Position numbers and translations under genes: made by a program. The notes below the pieces were generated by a model, which worked only from the letters and a program-made list of their open reading frames with translations, was not told the origin of the DNA and did not search any database. Positions 35,936 to 43,848 of a stretch of DNA of 64,000 bases are shown piece after piece (the first letter of the stretch is position 1; the number at the start of each line of letters is the position of its first letter). Origin of the DNA: an uncultured Desulfobacter sp. (GTDB lineage Bacteria > Desulfobacterota > Desulfobacteria > Desulfobacterales > Desulfobacteraceae); contig NZ_OY781882.1 of NCBI RefSeq assembly GCF_963677125.1, positions 1,310,501-1,374,500 on the forward strand, read 5' to 3'.

Positions 35936-38900
35936 TTATAGTAACTTTTCGTACCATTGGGCTTCAAACCCCAAATCCGGCTCTTTCGGGAAAAGCTGAA
36001 GTTCTGCAGCTAATTTAATCGTTTCCTTCTTAGCGCTACCATAGTCGTATCGTTCTATAAAATTCACAATGGAAGCAAGCTGCTCTTGCGGGAGATATGT
36101 TTCAAGCTCAGATAACAGCGGTTCAATAACGCTTGGGGTGTACTGATCAAAAGCGGGTATCATTTTAGTAAAGAGCTTTTTCAAATACACTTCATCTATC
36201 TCTTTTATCATTTTTTTTGAGTTATCCGCTATATCATTTACGACGCCCAGTTGCCGGATGGAATTGATTACGTTATGAAGCGCGTCTGAAAAAGCGGAAA
36301 CCAGATCTTTTATGCGATCAGTCCGTCTATTCTTGAGCGCAGCATCAATGGAACTGACCGCTCCGGCAACCTCTGTCAGCGACAGGTTTCCCGCCAAGCC
36401 TGTTAGAGAATGCACCATTCGGGAAGCACCATCCAGATCGCCTTCATCTATCAACCGGTCCAATTGGGCTGACGCATTTTTGTAATCGAGTGAGAACGCC
36501 TGCAATTTCTTGAGGTAGACCGCTGTATTCTGCCAGCGTTGTATTCCTTCCTTGATGTCGATACCGGCAAGCAAAGGCAGTTCAAACATAGATGTGGCAG
36601 GCCCACCGGGTTGGCCCCCTACAACCGTTTCTCCCACGCCTTCGGGGACGACCGCTTCGATTGTCCTGAAAAGTTTTTCGAAGTTAACAGGCTTGGGAAC
36701 AACCCGATCTATTCCGGACCCCAAATATTTTTCTATTTCTTCTTTCATTACGGAGGCTGTCATGGCAATAACCGGCACATGTTCTTCCTTGTCGGTTTCA
36801 AACTCACGAATTCGTTCGGTTGCTTCTATTCCTCCCATTTGCGGCATTTGAATATCCATCAGGATCACGTCGAATTCTCTCTGGGCAACCGCCTCAACCG
36901 CTTCAACTCCGTTCCGAGCCACCGTAACCTCGTGGCCCATCTGTTCCAACCGTATTTTGGCCAGATCCACATTCGCCTCAATGTCTTCGGCCAGCAATAT
37001 CCTGAAGCCGCGCCGTTCACCCGGCAGAGGCAATTTCCCCGGTATAGTGAACACATCGTCGTCATCCTGAATCTGATCGGTAGGGGGCAGTTTAATTGTA
37101 AAATGAAAAATGCTTCCACATCCCTCCTCACTTTCAACCCAAATCCGTCCTCCCATCAGTTCAACCAGTTCCCGGGCAATGGTTGTGCCAAGTCCGGTAC
37201 CGCCATATCGGCGTGTCGTTGATGTGTCCGCTTGCGTAAAGGGTTCAAAGATCTGGCTCAACCGGTCGGCTGATATGCCGATCCCCGTATCCTCAATGAT
37301 AAAATGAAGCCGGCCTTCCTCTTCAGCCGGCATGACCCGCATGAACACCCCCCCTTCTATGGTAAATTTGATCGCATTGCCGGCCAGATTCAGCACGATC
37401 TGTCTCAGTCTCAAGGGGTCGCCTATAAAATTTCCCGACACAGAGTGGTGGATATCCAGTTTGAGGTAAATACGCTTCTCATCCGCTTTTATGTTCAGTT
37501 CCGACTGAATATCATGCATGAGCCGGCAGATGCTGAAAGGACACGCATCGATGATGAGTTTGCCTCTTTCCAGTTTACTGACATCAAGGATATCGTTTAT
37601 CAAGTCCAAAAGTTGATGAGCTGATTTTATTGCAATTTCAAGATATTGCCTGTGTCGGTCGCTGAGCGCAGGGTCCTCCAGGACCAGATCCAGAAAACCA
37701 AGGACGGCATTTAGAGGGGTCCGTATCTCGTGGGACATGTTGGCCAGAAACATGGACTTTACACGTGTGGCGGCTTCTGCCGCTTTTTTTGCCTCCAGGA
37801 CCTCCTTCTCAACTTTCTTACGTTCGGTGACATCCAATATCGTCCCTATTGATTTTATCGGACTTCCCTCCATATCATAGAAGGTTTCCCCTTGTTCATG
37901 GACGTATTTGGTTCTCCCGTCCGGCATCACCAACCGATGTTCGACACTATAGGGAGACCTGTCCCGTACAGAGTCGGAAAAGGAGGTATTCACCAAATCC
38001 CGATCGTCCGGATGTATGACATTAAGAAACGTTTCATAGGTGGCTTCAAACGACTTGGGATCAAGCTCAAAGATGCGGTATACTTCGTCGGACCAGCTCA
38101 GCTTACCCGTTGGCATGTCAAGCTCCCAGCTTCCCATATGAGCGATTTGCTGGGCCAGGACCAAATTGGCTTCGCTTCTGAGCAGCTCTTCCCGGGCCCG
38201 TATGATTTCCGTGACGTCCCGGAAAACAACAACCGCCCCGGTTATCCCTTCCTGACTTCTAATCGGCGAAGCCGTGTATTCCACCGGCAATTTTTTTCCG
38301 TTCCGGTTCCAAAGCAGTTCATTGTCAACATGGCTGGTGAGGCCTTCAGCGTACGCATGACACATGGGGCATTTTTCGACGGAGTAAGGGCTGCCGTCGG
38401 ACCGGGTGTGGTGAATCAAGGCATGGATGTTTCGTCCGATCAATTCCTCCTTTTGAAAGCCCAGAAGTTCGAGTGCCGCCGAATTGACAAAGGTGGTCCG
38501 GCCTTCGGTGTCAACACCAAAAATGCCTTCACCGGCAGACTCCAGAAGGAGCCGGCTGCGTTCCTCGGCCTCCCTCAGCGCCGTTTCGTTCCGCTTCTGT
38601 TTGGTGATGTCCCGAAAACTCCATACCCGGCCGACAATTAAATCTTCGACTCTCTGGGGCAGCGAAAACCGCTCAAAGATCCTCCCGTCATTTAATTTCA
38701 GGATATCAAAGCTCTCCTTTTCAGGCTGGTGGTAGAGCGCTTTCACTTTTTCAAGAAATTCCCCGGGATTTCTAAGCTGATCGAGCACAAATCCGATGGC
38801 CTTGTCATCATCCTTTAATGCCAGGATATCGTCGGGGACGCCCCACATTTCGACGAACTTTTTATTGTAGGTCGCCATCTTTCCTTTATTATCAACGACC

Positions 38901-40483
38901 AGTATCCCGTCGGCAGTCGATTCCAGTGTGGCATCCAGCAGGGATATTGAGTCCAGCAGGGCGGCTTCCGCGTCTCTGCGTTGGGTAATATCTTCAAACA
39001 CGGCAACGCGAAGGAGCGGATGGTCTTTCATGCCTTGAATAAGAGAGACGGCAACGTTGGTCCATACAAGGGTACCGTCTTTACGAATCAACCGTTTCTC
39101 CATCTTGAAATTTTCAAGTTTACCTTCCTTCAAACGCTGCAGATTGTCTAATTCAAGGGGGCGATCATCCGGGTGCGTGACCTTCATACAATTCATTTCA
39201 CTCAGTTCTTCTTCGGTATACCCGACAATTTCACAATATTTTCTATTCACTTGAAGATAACTGCCGGTCTCAGCCTCGCTTAACGCAATACCCATGGCGG
39301 CCTGGTTAAATATGTGCCGAAATTTTTCTTCACTGATCTCCAGTTGCAGGAGTGTGCTGGTTTGTTCCTGGACCTTTTTTTCCAGAGTCCGGTTGGCGTG
39401 TATCAATCTTTCCGTCATTCCGTTCAAGGCGTTGCCGAGTTTCCCGATCTCGTCTTTTGAGCAAAGCGTGATCCGTTTCTCATAATCACCCCGGCTGATC
39501 ATAACGGCGGCCCTGGTAATATTGATGATAGGTTTTGTAATCATACCCGAGAGAAAAAAGGAGATGATCGTGGTAAGCAACATCAGCCCGATAATCAGTC
39601 CCGTCATCAACGTTCCCAAATCAGTAGCCGTTTTAAGCACTTCTGCTCTGTCCATCTTAACGACAATGCCAATGCCCAACGCATCCAGATAACGGGTGAC
39701 CGCAATGACAGGCTCATTCCGGTAATCAAAGGCATGATCAAGCGTCGTTTCAATCTTCTGCAATGCCATCACCATCGGCCTGGCTCTTTCAGTGCCGTTT
39801 ATTGCATGAGCAGATGATTTTTTAAATCGCCGCGGCGTGAGGAACAGCATCTCATTGTCGCTGCCGCTCAATGCCATCATCATTTCACCGCTTGATCCAA
39901 AACCGGTATAATCACGCAGCAGTTCATTCAAAATGCCTATTTCAACCTGCATAACGATAACACCCAAAAACTCGCTGTTAAGTTTGAGAGGTTCTGCAAA
40001 CATGATTTTGGTGGATGCGATATCATGCTGATCGATAAAATAATGCACATCCGGCTTTTTCATCGCCTTTAGGAATGACGGATGGCCCATGCGGGAGTTT
40101 TGGGGGCGCTTGTCATTGGCTGAAATTGTCATCTCTCCGTCCGGGCATACGACAAAAAGGCCATCCATGCGCTGAATGTTTCCAATGGCATCCGACATGA
40201 TTTTTTTCACCCGATCCAATGCATCTTCATCACGGGTTTGATTGTACGTTTTCAGGGACCGCTGAAGCTGTGTCAGTCTGCTGATCAGTCGGAGTTTTTC
40301 AAAATTGGTATCAAGGAGAGCAGTCAGGCGCCGTTTCTGAACGTTTGCCATGGATTCCATGTCCCCGACCGCCTCGGACAAGATGGCCTTTTGTGAATGG
40401 TAGTAGCCGGTTGCCATGATGATGATATGTGTAGAGAGCGTAAGGGCAAGTAGAGGCAGTATAATTTTATATCGAATGCTCAT
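35936..40483 (-). CDS. Membrane hybrid histidine kinase (Cache-HAMP-PASx4-HisKA-HATPase-REC-Hpt)
   Basis: 1515 aa. TM1 ~8-28, a periplasmic dCache-like sensor ~35-290, TM2 ~293-313, HAMP ~315-367. Four PAS/PAC domains span ~385-890; one carries a CPMC motif (VEKCPMCHAY). HisKA has NMSHEIRTPLNAVLGF, HATPase GIGISADRLSQIFEPF and RRYGGTGLGTTIARELVE, receiver ILLAEDIEANVDLA and VILMDIQMPQMGG, and the Hpt domain MVHSLTGLAGNLSL. It has the parts for a four-step phosphorelay. It is the third gene of a minus-strand operon with two receiver proteins, 10 bp after the middle gene. The signal is probably a small extracellular molecule. Confidence 0.92.
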   Translation of the reverse strand: MSIRYKIILPLLALTLSTHIIIMATGYYHSQKAILSEAVGDMESMANVQKRRLTALLDTNFEKLRLISRLTQLQRSLKTYNQTRDEDALDRVKKIMSDAIGNIQRMDGLFVVCPDGEMTISANDKRPQNSRMGHPSFLKAMKKPDVHYFIDQHDIASTKIMFAEPLKLNSEFLGVIVMQVEIGILNELLRDYTGFGSSGEMMMALSGSDNEMLFLTPRRFKKSSAHAINGTERARPMVMALQKIETTLDHAFDYRNEPVIAVTRYLDALGIGIVVKMDRAEVLKTATDLGTLMTGLIIGLMLLTTIISFFLSGMITKPIINITRAAVMISRGDYEKRITLCSKDEIGKLGNALNGMTERLIHANRTLEKKVQEQTSTLLQLEISEEKFRHIFNQAAMGIALSEAETGSYLQVNRKYCEIVGYTEEELSEMNCMKVTHPDDRPLELDNLQRLKEGKLENFKMEKRLIRKDGTLVWTNVAVSLIQGMKDHPLLRVAVFEDITQRRDAEAALLDSISLLDATLESTADGILVVDNKGKMATYNKKFVEMWGVPDDILALKDDDKAIGFVLDQLRNPGEFLEKVKALYHQPEKESFDILKLNDGRIFERFSLPQRVEDLIVGRVWSFRDITKQKRNETALREAEERSRLLLESAGEGIFGVDTEGRTTFVNSAALELLGFQKEELIGRNIHALIHHTRSDGSPYSVEKCPMCHAYAEGLTSHVDNELLWNRNGKKLPVEYTASPIRSQEGITGAVVVFRDVTEIIRAREELLRSEANLVLAQQIAHMGSWELDMPTGKLSWSDEVYRIFELDPKSFEATYETFLNVIHPDDRDLVNTSFSDSVRDRSPYSVEHRLVMPDGRTKYVHEQGETFYDMEGSPIKSIGTILDVTERKKVEKEVLEAKKAAEAATRVKSMFLANMSHEIRTPLNAVLGFLDLVLEDPALSDRHRQYLEIAIKSAHQLLDLINDILDVSKLERGKLIIDACPFSICRLMHDIQSELNIKADEKRIYLKLDIHHSVSGNFIGDPLRLRQIVLNLAGNAIKFTIEGGVFMRVMPAEEEGRLHFIIEDTGIGISADRLSQIFEPFTQADTSTTRRYGGTGLGTTIARELVELMGGRIWVESEEGCGSIFHFTIKLPPTDQIQDDDDVFTIPGKLPLPGERRGFRILLAEDIEANVDLAKIRLEQMGHEVTVARNGVEAVEAVAQREFDVILMDIQMPQMGGIEATERIREFETDKEEHVPVIAMTASVMKEEIEKYLGSGIDRVVPKPVNFEKLFRTIEAVVPEGVGETVVGGQPGGPATSMFELPLLAGIDIKEGIQRWQNTAVYLKKLQAFSLDYKNASAQLDRLIDEGDLDGASRMVHSLTGLAGNLSLTEVAGAVSSIDAALKNRRTDRIKDLVSAFSDALHNVINSIRQLGVVNDIADNSKKMIKEIDEVYLKKLFTKMIPAFDQYTPSVIEPLLSELETYLPQEQLASIVNFIERYDYGSAKKETIKLAAELQLFPKEPDLGFEAQWYEKLL

Positions 40484-40492
40484 ATATGCCTC

Positions 40493-41686
40493 TTAAGTGG
40501 ATAGCTGCATTTGTAATTCAGAAGATAAATTTTGATGGGCCCGGGGCAGTTCAATGACAAAACATGCCCCGTTCGGCATCCGGTTTTCAGCCTGGATCCG
40601 TCCGCCATGTTCCTCTATGATTCCCTTGCTGATGGATAACCCCAGCCCCGTTCCCTTTTCCGGTCCTTTGGTCGTGTAAAAAGCATCCCATATGGTCCCA
40701 AACGCATCTTCCGTGATTCCCGGGCCGTTATCGGCAATGGATATTTGAACATTTCCCGCATTTTCTTTTACGACAACATTTAATTGGGGGCGTTTTACAG
40801 ACGCCATTGCATCTGCGGCATTTCTGAATAAATTGATAAGCACCTGCTCAATTTGCTGTCGATTGCCTTTAACCGGCGGCATGCTGCTGTCTGCATCCAG
40901 ATTTACCTGAATCCTTTTTAAATCGGAATGGCAAAGATTCCGGGCGGTTTCTATACAGGCGACCAAATTGATAACGGCTTTCTGATGATCATCCCGGCGT
41001 GAGAAGTGACGCATATTCCCGGTAAGAGTTGTTATTCTTTGGGCACCGATTATGACCTCTTCAACCATCTCCTGGCATTGGGCAACCCTTGATGCGATCT
41101 CTTCCGTATTCAGATGCGAAACATCCATGTCCCCTGTCAAGGATTGCCGCAGCCGTTGAAGTTCGTCTTTTATCATGTCTGCATTGCTGCTGATAAACGT
41201 CAACGGATTATTGATTTCATGCGCTACGCCGGCGGATAAGGTGCCTAAAGTACTGAGGCGTTCTGCGTGCACCAGCTGCCGGGCTCTTTCTTGGGCCAGG
41301 GCTTCCATGTGATCGCGGTGCATTTTAAGCTCCATATGCGTCCGCACCCTGGCTTTAACGACTGCGGGTTTAATGGGCTTGGAAATGTAGTCAACCGCAC
41401 CAAGGCCGAAGCCTTTGGTCTCAGCCTCCATTTCACTTTTAGCCGTCACAAAGATGATCGGCGTGTTTTTAGTTTTTTCACCGGCTTTCAATTTTCGGCA
41501 TACGTCATAACCGTCCATGTCCGGCATCATTATGTCAAGTAAAATCAGATCAGGCGTGCGCTTCTCGGCAATTTCCAGCGCAATGGCACCTGAGGGAGCC
41601 ACCATGATAAAATAATCATTTTCCAATACCCTCCTGAGAACATCAATGTTTTCCGGCAAATCATCGACAATCAGAATGCTTTGCAT
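40493..41686 (-). CDS. Receiver-histidine kinase protein
   Basis: 397 aa, soluble. Receiver at ~1-120 (ILIVDDLPENIDVLRRVLEN, LILLDIMMPDMDGYDVC, FVTAKSEMEAE). HisKA with STLSAGVAHEINNPLTFISS is reduced to NtrB/CheA-free form, with an HATPase ending KGTGLGLSISKGIIEEHGG. N-terminal receiver-kinase fusions often take phosphate from an upstream kinase and act as intermediate. GAGGA lies before the ATG. It is the middle gene of the signalling operon, between the HD-GYP gene (16 bp) and the giant kinase (10 bp). Confidence 0.9.
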   Translation of the reverse strand: MQSILIVDDLPENIDVLRRVLENDYFIMVAPSGAIALEIAEKRTPDLILLDIMMPDMDGYDVCRKLKAGEKTKNTPIIFVTAKSEMEAETKGFGLGAVDYISKPIKPAVVKARVRTHMELKMHRDHMEALAQERARQLVHAERLSTLGTLSAGVAHEINNPLTFISSNADMIKDELQRLRQSLTGDMDVSHLNTEEIASRVAQCQEMVEEVIIGAQRITTLTGNMRHFSRRDDHQKAVINLVACIETARNLCHSDLKRIQVNLDADSSMPPVKGNRQQIEQVLINLFRNAADAMASVKRPQLNVVVKENAGNVQISIADNGPGITEDAFGTIWDAFYTTKGPEKGTGLGLSISKGIIEEHGGRIQAENRMPNGACFVIELPRAHQNLSSELQMQLST

Positions 41687-41701
41687 AAAAAATCCTCTTC
41701 C

Positions 41702-42793
41702 CTATAAAGAATTACGTTCCTCTTCTGAATCCGCTAAAGTCATGGCTGTCTCTTTGAACTGATCCTGAATTTCCAGGAATGCATCAACAACGTCCGGGTC
41801 AAGATGCACGCCCCGGAGCTCTGAAATCATTGCTACCGATTTTTGATGGGAAAACGGCTTTTTATAGACGCGCCTGCTGATCAAAGCATCATATACATCT
41901 GCCAAGGCCATCAGCCTTCCGGCAATTGGAATATCGTTTCCCGATAATCCGTCCGGATAACCTGTGCCATCCCATTTCTCATGGTGAGACCGGCTAATCT
42001 GTCTTGCATAACGTAAAAACGAATCATTTTCTGAACCCAAAGAGGCTTCGGAATGGGATATGGCTTTGTAGCCGATGATGGCGTGACGTTTCATTTCTTC
42101 AAATTCATCAAAAGTCAGCTTTCCCGGCTTCAGCAGGATCGCGTCTGGGATTCCGACCTTACCGATATCATGAAGCGGTGCTGATTTCGCCATTAAATCG
42201 ATGGTCTCTGCATCCAGAAAATCACGGAAATTCGGATGATTTATTAATCTTTCTGCCAGCAGGCGGACATACGTGCTTGTCCTGAGGATATGCCCACCGG
42301 TTTCGGGGTCGCGGTGTTCTGCCAAATTAGCCATGCTCAGAATCGTGACATCCTGGGTTAAAACCAGCTTTGCCATAGCCTCAGCGACCTTGTGTGACAA
42401 AACGCGATTCTGATCGTACAAGGCAAGGTGAGTGGCGGCGCGTGCCAGAACAATGGGGGGGCTGACCGGTTTGGTAATATAGTCAACCGCACCCAGCTCA
42501 AATCCATATGTTTCATCTTCTACATTATTTTTAGACGTAACAAAGATGACCGGTATTTTCCGAGTGCTCGCGCTCTGTTTAAGCCGCCGGCATACTTCAA
42601 AACCATCCATTTCCGGCATCATAACATCCAGCAAAATCAAATCGGGTTGCTTTTGTCCAAAGGCGATCTTAAGTGCCGTCATGCCTGACGTTGCAACTTG
42701 TATGTTGTAGTCTTTCTCCAAAATGCCTCTTAAGACACCTACATTTTCCGGGATATCATCAACCAATAAGATCGTTTGTTTCGTCGTGGTCAT
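41702..42793 (-). CDS. Receiver-HD-GYP response regulator (c-di-GMP phosphodiesterase)
   Basis: 363 aa. Receiver ~5-125 (TILLVDDIPENVGVLRGILE, LILLDVMMPEMDGFEVC). The HD-GYP domain shows EHRDPETGGHILRTSTYVRL, APLHDIGKVGIPDAI, GYKAISHSE, HHEKWDGTGYPDGLSG and ALADVYDALISRR, so catalytic HD and GYP residues are present and c-di-GMP hydrolysis is expected. The start at 42793 (MTTTKQ) follows TGAGGAA; a TTG at 42805 would put that site inside the gene. It is the first gene of the operon. Confidence 0.92.
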   Translation of the reverse strand: MTTTKQTILLVDDIPENVGVLRGILEKDYNIQVATSGMTALKIAFGQKQPDLILLDVMMPEMDGFEVCRRLKQSASTRKIPVIFVTSKNNVEDETYGFELGAVDYITKPVSPPIVLARAATHLALYDQNRVLSHKVAEAMAKLVLTQDVTILSMANLAEHRDPETGGHILRTSTYVRLLAERLINHPNFRDFLDAETIDLMAKSAPLHDIGKVGIPDAILLKPGKLTFDEFEEMKRHAIIGYKAISHSEASLGSENDSFLRYARQISRSHHEKWDGTGYPDGLSGNDIPIAGRLMALADVYDALISRRVYKKPFSHQKSVAMISELRGVHLDPDVVDAFLEIQDQFKETAMTLADSEEERNSL

Positions 42794-42902
42794 TTCGTTC
42801 CTCAAGGTTAATTTTTATCAAAAAGTAGAGTCTCAAAGCCTAAGTTCTCAATCCGTAGGGGGATGCATTCATATTCATCCATACTCAAATCTCCTTGATC
42901 GA

Positions 42903-43080
42903 CTAGTTGCCTGCCATCCTGGCTGCAATATCTGCATCAACTTCACCGAAGGACTGCAATTCCTTTTAAATTATAAATCAAAAGATCCTGAAGATTTGCC
43001 GTGCTCCCTTTTTTGCCGCACATCCCGTTAATGGTACATCCTTGGTTTTTAGCGGTTTCCTGACATTGAAAACAAAACAT
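42903..43080 (-). pseudogene. Internally deleted hcp copy
   Basis: From the ATG at 43080 the first ~44 codons equal hcp (MFCFQCQETAKNQGC...). The sequence then jumps, out of frame, to the hcp C-terminus, GEVDADIAARMAGN and stop at 42903, which is homologous but not identical to GDVDADVAAMMAGK of the intact gene. The open frame ends at a TGA at 42943-42945 after 45 codons. About 490 codons are missing. The divergent C-terminus suggests a second hcp allele whose 5' part and promoter match the intact gene nearly exactly. Confidence 0.85.
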
Positions 43081-43291
43081 GTAAAAGCCTCTTTATTGAT
43101 AAATTAATTGCTGAATGCCGCCTTTCCTTGCACTTACAGGTACACCATACGCTTAAAGAAGAATAAAAACCTTGATCTGGGTCAAGCCACAAAGAAACGT
43201 GTAAGAATAATATTGGTGCGATAAAAGTCGGGGTGGTGTATTGACTACATTTAACACATAACAATTTCAGATTAAAGGAATTTGAACTATC
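42949..43291. repeat. Direct repeat B: hcp 5' end plus promoter
   Basis: Near-identical copy of 32905-33248, same orientation, about 10 kb away. Its right end cuts a binding-protein gene at 43287-43291. Confidence 0.9.
43172..43185. promoter_or_regulatory. HcpR/FNR-type operator of the hcp remnant
   Basis: TTGATCTGGGTCAA, identical to the hcp operator, 92 bp before the remnant's ATG. The promoter may still drive a 45-codon message. Confidence 0.6.
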
Positions 43292-43487
43292 CCGGAAGGT
43301 TTTTGTATTCAAACGTGTATCCCATCTGGTGTAGTATGGTCGAGTATACTTCACTCAACTGCCTGACCAAGGGGTCACGAGGAGAAACAAACACAAGTTT
43401 TTTTATTTCCTGGCCCAAAGTCGTTTGGGAATTTAGTATATAAATCAGAATGAGCAGGGACAGACATTTTAAACTAAATTTCTTCAT
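43287..43487 (-). pseudogene. Truncated periplasmic solute-binding protein
   Basis: 66 codons: a signal peptide (KFSLKCLSLLILIYILNSQ), then KKLVFVSPRDPLVRQLSEVY, then YTFEYKNLPG, the opening of a family 3 extracellular solute-binding domain. The frame ends in a TAG that lies in the right edge of the duplicated hcp promoter block, so the recombination junction removed the rest of the gene. Confidence 0.65.
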
Positions 43488-43848
43488 TAGACTGAAATAA
43501 AATCCGTATCAGATTTAAACGTGTTTTGATCCCAAAAGGATTCGGGCAAATATATCGCAATCGCAATAAATATTTTTGAACTTGTTATTTTAAAATGATA
43601 TAGAAAATGGGTACACGTTGCAATGGATAAGCTTTTTATATTAGCCGCAAATGACCTGGACTTTACGCGAAGCTTATCTGTTGATTAGAATTTATAGAAA
43701 CGCAGATTCTGAATTCTCAATTTTTCAGGCGATTCACTTAACGCTTTTTTGTCCCCAGTATTCAGTTTCGCGTTTAATGATGGCAATACCATATTGTGGA
43801 TTTCTTCTTACTATAAAACTCTCAGATTCGACTGTTGGGGATGTAAAT
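43488..43848. other. Upstream region of the sensor kinase
   Basis: About 360 bp. The reading frame of the kinase extends back to an ATG at 43651, but that part encodes an odd low-quality sequence and has no ribosome-binding site. No other gene or site was recognised. Confidence 0.5.

Noticed and set aside
43651..43848. N-terminal extension of the V4R kinase.
   Set aside because: No ribosome-binding site at 43651, atypical residue composition, and a good site directly before 43849.
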